Below, one piece after another: positions 16,284 through 24,962 of a stretch of 64,000 bases of DNA. Below the pieces are notes generated by a model, which was given only the letters and a program-made list of their open reading frames with translations, made no database searches and was not told where the DNA came from. The stretch comes from Actinomyces radicidentis. Lineage in GTDB: Bacteria; Actinomycetota; Actinomycetes; Actinomycetales; Actinomycetaceae. The stretch lies in NCBI RefSeq assembly GCF_001553565.1, contig NZ_CP014228.1, positions 2,666,001-2,730,000 on the forward strand. Direction: 5' to 3'. Positions within the stretch are counted from its first letter, which is position 1. Each line of letters begins with the position of its first letter. A program made the translations under genes and the position numbers.

Positions 16284-17057
16284 ATGCCCGAGGAGCCCTT
16301 GACGCGAGCGACCCGCGCACACGTACCGCGGTGGCGCCGTCCGCACGTCCGGGTCACGAGCCGGGACGGCCAGGTGCTCGTCACGCAGCGCGTTCCCGGC
16401 GTGCTCGCGGGCACCAGCCGTCTCTACGACGACGATATCGGCACGGCCATCACCTACGACCTCCCGTACTACGCCTCGGGACTCGGTCGGCGCCGCTCCC
16501 GCACCCGGATGGTCGAGAAGCGGCTGAGCGTGCCGCTGGCGTCGGTGGGCTCCCTCGAGGCAGCTCGGCGGGTCGTCGACGGCGTCCTAGCGGGACCCGA
16601 GCACGCCGAGCGCGTGCCGAGACGCGGCGGCGTACCCAGGCCGTCCCAAGAGGCTGCACCGGGAGGGCGTGAGCCCGAGTCCGCCGGGACAGTCCTCGCG
16701 ATGCGTCTCATCGTCGCCGCCGTCGGGCTCGCGTGGTGCGCCATCGTCGTCGGCCTCATGGTCGTTCCGACCCGGCTGTTCGGCGGCTCGCCCGTGCTCC
16801 ACCCGAACCCTTTCGCTCCCAGGAGCTCGTACCTGCTCGTCCTCGTGACCTTTGTCGTGCTGCTCGGATCGGGTCTGCTGCTCCTTCTCGTCCCGCTGCG
16901 CCGTGCGTGGGTGGACCGGACACCCGACTGGTACGCGGAGGCCCAGTGGGAGGCGCTGCGGCGGGCTCTGTGGTGTGCGGCGGGAGCCGAGCCAGCCTCG
17001 AGCGGTTGGTCCGACGTCGAGGGCGAGGCGCCGCCGGACCCTCTCCTGCGTCGCTGA
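16284..17057 (+). CDS. Unrecognised protein with two membrane segments
   Basis: 257 residues; no family recognised. Residues 1-125 are soluble and basic, with a beta-rich stretch (HVRVTSRDGQVLVTQRVPG, then RLYDDDIGTAITYDLPYY). Residues about 140-161 (LIVAAVGLAWCAIVVGLMVV) and 184-206 (YLLVLVTFVVLLGSGLLLLL) are clear membrane helices, followed by a short acidic tail. Start: ATG 16284 with GAAGGAG 11 bases upstream; the GTG at 16275 is too near the ribosome site. A nested hairpin lies just upstream. It stands alone before the tRNA gene. Confidence 0.65.
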   Translation: MPEEPLTRATRAHVPRWRRPHVRVTSRDGQVLVTQRVPGVLAGTSRLYDDDIGTAITYDLPYYASGLGRRRSRTRMVEKRLSVPLASVGSLEAARRVVDGVLAGPEHAERVPRRGGVPRPSQEAAPGGREPESAGTVLAMRLIVAAVGLAWCAIVVGLMVVPTRLFGGSPVLHPNPFAPRSSYLLVLVTFVVLLGSGLLLLLVPLRRAWVDRTPDWYAEAQWEALRRALWCAAGAEPASSGWSDVEGEAPPDPLLRR

Positions 17058-17211
17058 GCACCGGGCGGGACGCGCGCACCTCGTCGCTTCGCCCGACCTG
17101 CGGTCACCCGGCGCAGCCGTGGAGCGAGTGGCATCAGGGGGCGCCTGGTGTCCGAGCGCCCGCGCGGCGCGGGCCGGTCGGGGACTGTCACGGTCACGCG
17201 CCCCGGGCACG

Positions 17212-17246
17212 GCGAAGGCCCCGATCCACTGGATCGGGGCCTTCGC
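17212..17246 (-). terminator. Terminator of tRNA-Leu
   Basis: Perfect 16-base-pair stem with a 3-base loop, starting 7 bases past the 3' end of the minus-strand tRNA. It is the strongest hairpin in the region. Confidence 0.85.
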
Positions 17247-17252
17247 AACGGG

Positions 17253-17340
17253 TGTCCGAGGGGGGACTTGAACCCCCACGCCCGTTTAATGAGGCACTAG
17301 CACCTCAAGCTAGCGCGTCTACCTATTCCGCCACTCGGAC
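17253..17340 (-). tRNA. tRNA-Leu (anticodon GAG)
   Basis: 88-base class II tRNA. Acceptor arm GTCCGAG (17340-17334) pairs with CTCGGAC (17260-17254), A73 at 17253, and CCA is not fully encoded. The anticodon stem CTAGC/GCTAG encloses loop TTGAGGT, giving anticodon GAG (reads CUC and CUU). A long variable arm and the GGTTCAAGTCC T-arm confirm Leu. Monocistronic. Confidence 0.95.
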
Positions 17341-17440
17341 TTTGTTGTCATCACCTCTTGGGTCCAGCCCCTCGCGGCGACGCAGAGAAAGTTAGCACGG
17401 CCCCCGCCCCACTCACCAAATCGGTTCCGAGTGCCGTCCG

Positions 17441-18373
17441 TCACAGCGCCTCGACGGCGATCCTCGTGCCCACGGAGACGGTCTCCCCGGGCTGCAGGAC
17501 GACCGCGTTCCCGCCGACCCGGGCGCACTCGACGCACAGCATCGAGGCGAACTCGTCGTCCGCCATGTCATGGAAGGCGGCGGCACCCTGGCGCCATGGG
17601 TTCCACACGACGACGTCGGTCGCCTCGACAGGCTCGACACGGATGCGTCGCGATGCGGCGGGGTCGGTCACGGTGACCCCGCCGCGCGCCGGGTAGATGC
17701 GGTCGACGGGACCGGCGACGCGCAGGACGCCGTCCTGGGTGCGGAGGGCTCTGCCGTCGGTCTTGTCGACGTACTGGGCACCCTCGAGACCGGTCACGGT
17801 CGCGGCGGTCACGTCGCCGACGGCCAGGTAGGTGTGCAGGGCCGCCTCGACCCGCTTGGGAAGGGAGCCGGTCGCACGCAGCGAGAGCGTGAGGGCGAGC
17901 TCCTCGCCGAGGCGGACCTCGTAGAGGGCGGCGACGCCGTCCTGCTGGGCGGCGAGGACGAGCGAGACCGCACCGTCGGGCTCCGCCTGCGCCGAGCGCA
18001 GGGTCCAGGGGCTGATCCGTCCCCAGCCGTGCGAGGGCCGCTGGTCGCCGTCGGGGCCCGAGCCGAACCAGGGCAGGCACAGGGGGACGCCGCCCCGGAT
18101 CGCGGTGGCCCCGTCGAAGACGGCCTCGCGGGAGGTGAAGACGACCTCCTTCTCGCCGCGCGGGGCCCAGGAGGTCAGGTGCGCGCCGTGGAGGTAGAGC
18201 TCGCCGTGCGCGGCCGGGGCGTCGACGAGGAGACGGTCCTGCCCGCCGCGCCCGGCCGACAGGGCAACGGTGCGCGGGAGGCGCACGCCGTCGGGCGTCA
18301 CCGGACGGAGGGCGGGACCGACGGCGGCGGACACGGTGGACGCGAGGGAGGCTGCGCTGCGCAGAAGGCTCAT
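17441..18373 (-). CDS. D-hexose-6-phosphate mutarotase (YeaD/aldose 1-epimerase family)
   Basis: 310-residue galactose-mutarotase-fold protein. Catalytic residues visible: His115 in RPSHGWGR, His180 in EAALHTYLAVGD and Glu282 in LCVECARV. GGVPLCLPWFG (94-104) is the signature of the glucose-6-phosphate 1-epimerase subgroup. It would speed interconversion of alpha and beta anomers of glucose-6-phosphate or related sugar phosphates in the cytoplasm. ATG 18373 faces the HAD gene with 55 bases between. The first 25 residues are an Ala-rich extension of uncertain value. Confidence 0.87.
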   Translation of the reverse strand: MSLLRSAASLASTVSAAVGPALRPVTPDGVRLPRTVALSAGRGGQDRLLVDAPAAHGELYLHGAHLTSWAPRGEKEVVFTSREAVFDGATAIRGGVPLCLPWFGSGPDGDQRPSHGWGRISPWTLRSAQAEPDGAVSLVLAAQQDGVAALYEVRLGEELALTLSLRATGSLPKRVEAALHTYLAVGDVTAATVTGLEGAQYVDKTDGRALRTQDGVLRVAGPVDRIYPARGGVTVTDPAASRRIRVEPVEATDVVVWNPWRQGAAAFHDMADDEFASMLCVECARVGGNAVVLQPGETVSVGTRIAVEAL

Positions 18374-18386
18374 GAGGGCACGCTAG

Positions 18387-18392
18387 TATGCT
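18387..18392 (+). promoter_or_regulatory. -10 element TATGCT for the HAD phosphatase operon
   Basis: TATGCT lies in the 55-base divergent gap, 36 bases before ATG 18429, giving a short 5' leader starting near 18399. Confidence 0.45.
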
Positions 18393-18428
18393 GGCGAGCG
18401 TCCCGTCAGCGAGAGCAAGGCGCCATCC

Positions 18429-19124
18429 ATGACTTCGTCGGTCCACCGACCCACCTCCGGCAGCGCCGGTCCCTTCGACGCGGTGCTCGTCGACCTCGAC
18501 GGGACGATCACGGACTCGGCGCCCGCCATCCTGTCCTCCTTCGAGGCGGCCCTCACCGAGCTCGGCATCCCCTACGGCTCGCGCGACGAGCTCATGCGTC
18601 TCGTCGGTCCACCGCTGTCCGAGGGCTTCCGGCTCTTCGCGGGCCTGACCGGTGAGGCCAACGCGAACGCCGTCGCCGTCTACCGGCGCCACTACCGCGA
18701 GCTCATGCTCGGCTCCCCCGTCTACGACGGCGTCCCCACGATCCTGCGCTCCCTCCACGCCCAGGGCGTCCCGATCGGCCTGGCCACCTCCAAGCGCGAG
18801 TCGATGGCCGTGCAGATCCTCGAGCACGCGGGCCTCCTGCCCCTCTTCACCGTCACCGCGGGCGCCGACGACGCAGACCAGCACGGCGCCAAGGCGGACG
18901 TGATCCGCACCGCGCTCGAGCGTCTCCGCGCCGCCGGGGCCCCCACGGGCCGCGTCGTCCACGTCGGGGACCGCGCCCACGACGTCGACGGCGCCCACGA
19001 GGCCGGGGTCGAGTGCGTCGCGGCCCTGTGGGGCTACGGGGACGAGGCCGAGCTCGCCGGCGCCGAGCACCTCGCCCACGACGCCTCCGAGCTGGCGTCC
19101 CTCCTCGGGGGTGAGACCGAGTGA
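18429..19124 (+). CDS. HAD hydrolase, phosphoglycolate-phosphatase-like
   Basis: 231 residues. HAD motif I is VDLDGTITDS (Asp22 nucleophile, Asp24 acid/base). Motif II Thr/Ser is in GLATSKRES with a Lys, and motif IV is HVGDRAHDVDGA. An alpha-helical cap of about 75 residues follows motif I, as in PGP/Gph and PpaX. It dephosphorylates a small phosphate ester such as 2-phosphoglycolate or pyrophosphate; the exact substrate is not decidable. Its stop overlaps the next start as GTGA (19121-19124), so the two are probably translated together. Confidence 0.85.
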   Translation: MTSSVHRPTSGSAGPFDAVLVDLDGTITDSAPAILSSFEAALTELGIPYGSRDELMRLVGPPLSEGFRLFAGLTGEANANAVAVYRRHYRELMLGSPVYDGVPTILRSLHAQGVPIGLATSKRESMAVQILEHAGLLPLFTVTAGADDADQHGAKADVIRTALERLRAAGAPTGRVVHVGDRAHDVDGAHEAGVECVAALWGYGDEAELAGAEHLAHDASELASLLGGETE

Positions 19125-20824
19125 GCAGCACCGACGACGAGCGCACCCTCGACGCGCGCCGCCCCTCGGGCGGCGCGCCCGCCGGGGACCCGTCACCGAC
19201 CGCCAGGGGCGCTGCGACGCCCGATGAGCCCACGCGGCTGAGCGAGGGGGGCGGCACGGCCCTGGTCGACGCCCACGACGCTCCCCCCGGCACGGCCGAG
19301 GACGAGGCCGCCGCCTCCCGCTTCCAGTGGGAGGGCGACGTCGCCGCCGTCGAGGTCACGGCCGCGCGGGACCTCGCCCGTCAGCCCGAGGCCGACCGCG
19401 ACAGCGACCTGTCCCCCGGGCCCCGCGACGGGCACGGCGCCGCGCACGCCCCGGCGGCGTCGGCGGGCGGCGCCGCCTCCCCCGCGCGCGAGGAGTCCCA
19501 CCGGGCCGCGGGCGCTCTCGGCGGCGGCGCGCGGCTCATCGGGCGCCTGCGCAGCGCGCTCAGCACGCAGATCGAGCGGGCCGACGAGCGCCGGGAGGCG
19601 GAGCGTGTCTCGACGCTGCGCTACGACGATGCCGGGCCCGCGCCGGCCCCGGTGGCGGCGCCGCCGCAGGAGACGTCGACGCGCGTGACCGCCCCCGAGG
19701 GCATCACGGTGCGGGACGCGGCCCTGCAGTCCCTGCCGCGGTGGCTCGTGCGCGGGGGCCTGGGGGCGTGGCTGCTGCTCGGCATCATCGTCGTGGTGGC
19801 ACTGGTCTTCCTGGCCACCGCGAAGGTCGTCCCCGTCTTCATCGGCGTCTTCCTGGCGCTCGTCGTCACCGCGATCCTCCACCCGATGGTCGAGCTCCTC
19901 GCCCGCGTCATGCCGCGGTACCCGGCGACCTTCATCGGGCTGCTCATGGCTCTGGCGGTCGTCGCCGGCCTCATCACCTACGTCGTCACCTCGGTGGCGA
20001 ACCAGTGGAGCACGCTCGCGCTGCAGTTCTCCGACGGCATCAACACGATCCTCGACTTCATCGAGCACGGCCCGCTGCCGGTCCACCTGAGCCAGCAGGA
20101 GCTGGTGGCTCAGGTGCAGAAGGCGGTCGAGGAGGCGCAGACCTACGTGCAGACCAACGCGCCCTCGCTGGCGAGCGAGGTGCTCGCCAACGCGGGCACG
20201 GTCGCGGACGTCTTCGTGGTCCTGGCGCTGGCGCTGTTCACGACGATCTTCTTCCTCGCCTCGGGCGGACGGATGTGGCGCTGGTTCCTCAACGAGCTGC
20301 CGGCGACGATGCGCGAGCGCGTCCACCGCGCCGCCGGCGCCGGCTGGTACACCTTCGCCGGCTACGCGCGCGGCACGGTCATCCTGGCCGGGACCGACGC
20401 GGTCATGGCGGGGATCTTCCTGCAGATCGTGGGGGTGCCGCTCGCCGCGCCGCTGGCGGTGCTCGTCTTCATCGGCGCCTTCATCCCGATCATCGGGGCG
20501 CCCACAGCGATGATCGTCGCGATGATCGTGGCGCTCGCCGCCAAGGGCTTCGTCGCGATGGTGGTCGTGGGGCTGGGAGTGGCGGGCATCGGCCAGATCG
20601 AGGGGCACATCCTCCAGCCGCTCATCATGGGCCGTCAGGTCTCGCTGCACCCGGTGGTCGTCATCATCGCGGTGGCGGTGGGCACCTTCTCCATGGGGCT
20701 GCTGGGCGCGGTGATCGCGGTGCCGCTCGTCAGCGTCGCATGGTCGGTGTACTCCGAGCTGCACGTCAAGGACGCCCCGGTGGTGGGCGAGCTCCCTGCC
20801 TACAACGCGGACCGCAACGCCTGA
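19121..20824 (+). CDS. AI-2E family transporter (PerM/TqsA-like) with long disordered N-terminus
   Basis: 567 residues. Residues 1-200 are polar and low-complexity (Ala, Asp, Glu, Arg, Pro) and probably cytoplasmic and disordered; this is much longer than the usual AI-2E N-terminus. From about 205 the conserved membrane core begins (WLLLGIIVVVALVFLAT), with 7-8 segments, a soluble loop (residues 300-365), and the C-terminal family motif GQIEGHILQPLIMGRQVSLHP. Some relatives export autoinducer-2, others are Na+/H+ antiporters or of unknown function. It overlaps the HAD gene by 4 bases. Confidence 0.87.
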   Translation: MSSTDDERTLDARRPSGGAPAGDPSPTARGAATPDEPTRLSEGGGTALVDAHDAPPGTAEDEAAASRFQWEGDVAAVEVTAARDLARQPEADRDSDLSPGPRDGHGAAHAPAASAGGAASPAREESHRAAGALGGGARLIGRLRSALSTQIERADERREAERVSTLRYDDAGPAPAPVAAPPQETSTRVTAPEGITVRDAALQSLPRWLVRGGLGAWLLLGIIVVVALVFLATAKVVPVFIGVFLALVVTAILHPMVELLARVMPRYPATFIGLLMALAVVAGLITYVVTSVANQWSTLALQFSDGINTILDFIEHGPLPVHLSQQELVAQVQKAVEEAQTYVQTNAPSLASEVLANAGTVADVFVVLALALFTTIFFLASGGRMWRWFLNELPATMRERVHRAAGAGWYTFAGYARGTVILAGTDAVMAGIFLQIVGVPLAAPLAVLVFIGAFIPIIGAPTAMIVAMIVALAAKGFVAMVVVGLGVAGIGQIEGHILQPLIMGRQVSLHPVVVIIAVAVGTFSMGLLGAVIAVPLVSVAWSVYSELHVKDAPVVGELPAYNADRNA

Positions 20825-20848
20825 GGTGTGCACGGGGACGCGGTCCCG

Positions 20849-23800
20849 TCACGCCCAGTCGCGGCTTCCGGCGGAGACGACGCCCGGGAGGACCTCGAGG
20901 TGCTCGGCGAGGAGGGCGGTGACGCCGTCGCCGCCCTCGACGGTGCCGCGCACGATGACGGCGGGCGCACGGCGCCCGACATTGCGGTAACGCTTCCACA
21001 TGCCGGCCGAGCAGACGACGTTGAGCAGGCCGGTCTCGTCCTCGATGTTGAGGAAGACGGTGCCGGCGGCCGTGTGGGGGCGCTGCCGGTGGGTGACGAC
21101 TCCGGCGACGCGGACCCGCTGCCCGTCCTCGCGGCGGGCGACCTCGCTGACCGGGATGACGCCGGAGTCCGTGAGGCCCTCGCGCAGGAAGACGGTCGGG
21201 TAGGACTCGGCGGAGACTCCGGTGAGGCGCAGGTCGGCGACCTGGCGCTCGTGGGCGGTCATCTCCCGCAGAGCCGGGGCGTGGGCGCCGACGGCGGTGC
21301 CTGGCAGGGGCGGCTGGTACCAGGCCTGGACGGGTTCGGCGGGCTGAGCAGCCTGGACGGGTTCGGTGGACTCTGCGGAGAGGGCGGCCCGGGCGGGGTC
21401 GTTGGGGTGGGAGCCCTGGAGGGGCGCCGCGCCGGAGCCCGTGCCCGGACCGCGCCCTCCGCTCGGAGCGGTGAGGACCGGACGGGCGCTCCCCCGTCTG
21501 CGTCGACTCGTGCGCACGGAGTGCTGCGCACGGCCCTCCCTCTGCGATGACGGTCCGGTCAGGAGGTGACGCTGCCCGTACTCCCCTGCGAGGACGCCGG
21601 CGGCCCACAGGGCCTCGCGTCGCTCGACGCCGAGCGAGGCCAGGGCCCCGCAGGCGGCGAGGGTCTCGAGGCGGGCGCGCGAGAGGCGAACGCGGCGGGC
21701 GAGGTCGGCGACGTCCGCGTAGGGCCCGTGGGCGTCCCGTTCGGCGACGATCCTCTCGGCGACCTCGTCGCCGAGGCCCTTGACGCGGGCCAGGCCGAGG
21801 CGGACCGCGAGGTCGGGGTGGACGTCGAGGCCGGTGAGGGCGTCCGGCGCGGGGCTCAGCGGCGCCCAGGCGGGGTCCTCCGAGCATCCGTCGCCGGATG
21901 CCGGGGCGTCGGAGGCCTCACCGGCCGGGCCCGGGCTCCCCGCGGGACGGCGCTCGACGGTCGCCTCCTCCCGGGAGGCGTTGACGTCTGCAGACAGGAC
22001 GCGCACCCCGTGGCGGCGGGCGTCGGCGACGAGCGTCTGCGGGGACCAGAAGCCCATGGGCTGGGCGGCGAGGACGCCGGCGTAGAAGTCCTCCGGCTTG
22101 CGGGCCTTGAGCCAGGCGGAGGCGTAGACGAGGTAGGCGAAGGAGAAGGCGTGGGACTCCGGGAACCCGAAGTCGGCGAAGGCGCGCAGCTTGTCGAAGA
22201 CGGCCTCCGCGGTGGGCGCGTCGATGCCGCGCCCCGTCATGCCCTCGACGAGGCGGGCGTGGAGGGCCTCCATGCGCTCCACCGAGCGCTTGGAGCCCAT
22301 GGCCTGACGCAGCGCGTCGGCCTCAGCGGGACTGAAGCCGGCGGCGTCGATGGCGATCTGCATGAGCTGCTCCTGGAAGAGCGGGACGCCGAGGGTCTTC
22401 TCCAGGGCGGGTCGCAAGGAGTCGTGCAGGTAGGTGACCTCCTCCCTGCCGAGGCGGCGCCGGATGTAGGGGTTGACGGCGTCGCCCTGGATGGGGCCGG
22501 GGCGGATGAGGGCCACCTCGACGACGATGTCGTAGAAGACCTCGGGGCGCAGGCGCGGCAGGGTCGCCATCTGGGCGCGGGACTCGACCTGGAAGACGCC
22601 GACCGTGTCCGCGGCCGTGAGGAGCCGGTAGACGGCCGGGTCGTCCTCGGGGAGCGTGTGCAGACCCCAGGGGCGGCCGACCTGGGCGGGGCGCAGGAGC
22701 GCGTCGTCGCCCGGGACGCGGGTGCCGTCCGGCAGTCGCCCGACCTCGAGGTCCGGGACGGTCTCCCCGCGCTCGGCGAGGGTGGTGAAGGCCAGGCGCA
22801 GGGCGGTGAGCATGCCGAGCCCCAGGAGGTCGAACTTGACCAGGCCGGCGGCGGCGCAGTCGTCCTTGTCCCACTGCAGGACGGTGCGCCCCTCCATGGC
22901 GGCCCAGCGCACGGGGCAGACCTCGGTGACGGGCTGCGCGCACAGGACCATGCCGCCGGAGTGGATGCCGAGGTGGCGGGGCAGCAGGAGGAGCCGGTCG
23001 GCAACCTCGAGGACCTGCCGCGGGATCGCGTCGGGGTCGGCGGGCGAGGCGTCCGGCGCAGCGCCCGGCTCCCCCGCGCTCGTCGGGGACCCGGCTCCGG
23101 GGCGCTCACCGGCGGCTCCGGTTCCCGGTCCCGCGGCACCGGGCACCGGCCCGGCCGGTGCGGCGTCCTGCTCGTCCACGGCGTGCTCGGGCGGGGTGGG
23201 CTCGTCGGCCCACTTGCCGGGCGTGCCACGCTTGCGCCCGCGGGACCAGCCGTGATCGATGCCGGAGGCCCAGCGGTCCTGGAGGCCGACGGGGTGGCCG
23301 AGGGCGCGCGCGGCGTCGCGCACGGCGGAGCGGGGCCGGTAGGAGATGACGTTGGCGACCTGAGCGGCGTAGTCGCGTCCGTAGCGGGCGTAGACGTCCT
23401 GGATGACCTCCTCGCGGCGGCAGGCCTCGATGTCGAGGTCGATGTCCGGGTAGCCGGAGCGGCCCGGGGACAGGAAGCGCTCGAAGAGCATCTTGTGGCG
23501 CACGGCGTCCACGGCGGTGATGCCGAGGGCGTAGCAGACCGCGGAGTTGGCGGCGGAGCCACGGCCCTGGCACAGGATCCCGGCGCTCTCGCAGAAGTCG
23601 ACGATGGAGCGCACGATGAGGAAGTAGCCGGGGAAGTCGAGGGCCTCGATGACGTCGAGCTCGTGGGTGAGGACCTCCCACGACTCCGGGTCCTGCTCGG
23701 GGGTGCCGTAGCGCTCCAGGGCGCCGCGGCGGGTGAGCTCGCGCAGCCAGGAGGCGGGCGTGTGCCCCTCGGGGACGTCGGGGGCCGGCAGGTCCGGGAC

Positions 23801-24694
23801 GACGAGGGAGAGGTCGAAGGCGAGGTCGGCCGCGACCTCCGCGGCGGCGCTGACGGCCCATGGGGCGCGGCGGTGCAGGCGGGCCATGTCCTCCGCGCCG
23901 CGCAGCCAGCGGCCGACGGCGGGCAGGTGGCCGCGGGCGCCGTCGAGGTCGGTGACGAGGCGGGTGGCGGTGAGGACGTCGGCCAGGCGGGAGTCGCCGG
24001 GGCGGGCGCAGCGCACGGCGCCGGTGGCGAGCAGCGGGAGGCGGTGCTCGTGGGCGAGGGAGGTCAGGGCCTGCGTGAGGGCGGCGTCGGCGGGTCCGCC
24101 GTCGAGGGCGATCTCGACGGCGAGGGTGGGGCTGGAGGCGGTGACGAGGAGGTCCTTCATCTCCCCCAGGACCCGTGAGGCGGCGGGCAGGTCCCAGGTG
24201 TCGGGGCGGTGGGGGTCCCCCAGGGCGCGGCGCAGGGGGCCGTTGGCGGTGCCGGTGAGGACGAGGCAGGCGGGTGCGGCGTCGGGCTCCCCCGGCGGGC
24301 GCAGGGCCGCGGCGAGTTCGGGGAGTCGGTGGGCGGGGTCGGTGCGGCGCCCGGCGTCGAGGTTGTGGTGCGAGATCGCGGCGGACAGGCGCCGGTAGCC
24401 GAGCGGGCTGCGGGCGAGGACGGGCAGGTGGGAGCCGTCTGCCAGGGTGAGCTCGGCGCCGTGGACGGTGGGGACGCCGTGGGCGCGGCCGGCCTCGGCG
24501 TGCTTGACGATGCCGGGCAGGCCGTCGTGGTCGGTGAGGGCGAGGGCCTCGAGGCCGAGCTCGGCCGCGGCGGCGGCGAGGTCCTCGGGCTCGTTGGCGC
24601 CGTCGAGGAAGGAGTAGGCGGAGTGGGCGTGGAGCTCCGCGTAGCGGTGCGCGGGACGGCCGACTCCGCCCGCCCTCCCGCTGCTCAGCGACAC
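20849..24694 (-). CDS. dnaE2: Error-prone DNA polymerase DnaE2
   Basis: C-family polymerase of about 1281 residues. Seen in order: PHP domain (ELHAHSAYSFLDG, about 19-31), palm with CQGRGSAANSAV and the catalytic acidic pair in PDIDLD (Asp417, Asp419), GIHSGGMVLC, EVALIRPGPIQGD, helix-hairpin-helix-type motif (VKGLGDEVAERI), and an OB domain (VRVAGVVTHRQRPHTA). These features and the lack of a C-terminal clamp/tau region mark DnaE2 rather than DnaE1. Several Pro/Ala/Gly insertions enlarge it. GTG 24694 (or GTG 24706) begins right at a LexA-type palindrome, implying a nearly leaderless SOS transcript. It performs translesion synthesis with ImuA'/ImuB, encoded from 29.9 to 32.9 kb. Confidence 0.9.
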   Translation of the reverse strand: MSLSSGRAGGVGRPAHRYAELHAHSAYSFLDGANEPEDLAAAAAELGLEALALTDHDGLPGIVKHAEAGRAHGVPTVHGAELTLADGSHLPVLARSPLGYRRLSAAISHHNLDAGRRTDPAHRLPELAAALRPPGEPDAAPACLVLTGTANGPLRRALGDPHRPDTWDLPAASRVLGEMKDLLVTASSPTLAVEIALDGGPADAALTQALTSLAHEHRLPLLATGAVRCARPGDSRLADVLTATRLVTDLDGARGHLPAVGRWLRGAEDMARLHRRAPWAVSAAAEVAADLAFDLSLVVPDLPAPDVPEGHTPASWLRELTRRGALERYGTPEQDPESWEVLTHELDVIEALDFPGYFLIVRSIVDFCESAGILCQGRGSAANSAVCYALGITAVDAVRHKMLFERFLSPGRSGYPDIDLDIEACRREEVIQDVYARYGRDYAAQVANVISYRPRSAVRDAARALGHPVGLQDRWASGIDHGWSRGRKRGTPGKWADEPTPPEHAVDEQDAAPAGPVPGAAGPGTGAAGERPGAGSPTSAGEPGAAPDASPADPDAIPRQVLEVADRLLLLPRHLGIHSGGMVLCAQPVTEVCPVRWAAMEGRTVLQWDKDDCAAAGLVKFDLLGLGMLTALRLAFTTLAERGETVPDLEVGRLPDGTRVPGDDALLRPAQVGRPWGLHTLPEDDPAVYRLLTAADTVGVFQVESRAQMATLPRLRPEVFYDIVVEVALIRPGPIQGDAVNPYIRRRLGREEVTYLHDSLRPALEKTLGVPLFQEQLMQIAIDAAGFSPAEADALRQAMGSKRSVERMEALHARLVEGMTGRGIDAPTAEAVFDKLRAFADFGFPESHAFSFAYLVYASAWLKARKPEDFYAGVLAAQPMGFWSPQTLVADARRHGVRVLSADVNASREEATVERRPAGSPGPAGEASDAPASGDGCSEDPAWAPLSPAPDALTGLDVHPDLAVRLGLARVKGLGDEVAERIVAERDAHGPYADVADLARRVRLSRARLETLAACGALASLGVERREALWAAGVLAGEYGQRHLLTGPSSQREGRAQHSVRTSRRRRGSARPVLTAPSGGRGPGTGSGAAPLQGSHPNDPARAALSAESTEPVQAAQPAEPVQAWYQPPLPGTAVGAHAPALREMTAHERQVADLRLTGVSAESYPTVFLREGLTDSGVIPVSEVARREDGQRVRVAGVVTHRQRPHTAAGTVFLNIEDETGLLNVVCSAGMWKRYRNVGRRAPAVIVRGTVEGGDGVTALLAEHLEVLPGVVSAGSRDWA

Positions 24695-24697
24695 TTC

Positions 24698-24715
24698 TTC
24701 GAACACGTGTACAGA
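24698..24715 (-). promoter_or_regulatory. LexA-type SOS box at dnaE2 (one imperfect half)
   Basis: TTCGAACACGTGTACAGA holds TCGAAC-ACGT-GTACA: the left half is perfect and the right half has mismatches to GTTCGA. It shares the 13-base core TTCGAACACGTGT with the perfect box before imuA'. It overlaps or touches the start codon region. Confidence 0.7.
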
Positions 24716-24962
24716 GTAGCGCGGGGCTCGGACGCGCATCCGGCCCCGTTGCGCCGCACCGGCAGAGCGGGACCGGCGGAGCATGGCCGGGACGACACCG
24801 CTCCACCGACACATCCCCCTGGGACGGCCCCGACCCACGACCCGGGCGCCCGGACAGTGGGCCCGTCCAGGTCCGAGGAGCGGGACGGACTACGGTGTCG
24901 CCCGGCCACACGAACGACCGACGCCGGGTCCCCGCGACCCGCGCACACCGCGGAAGGCAAGC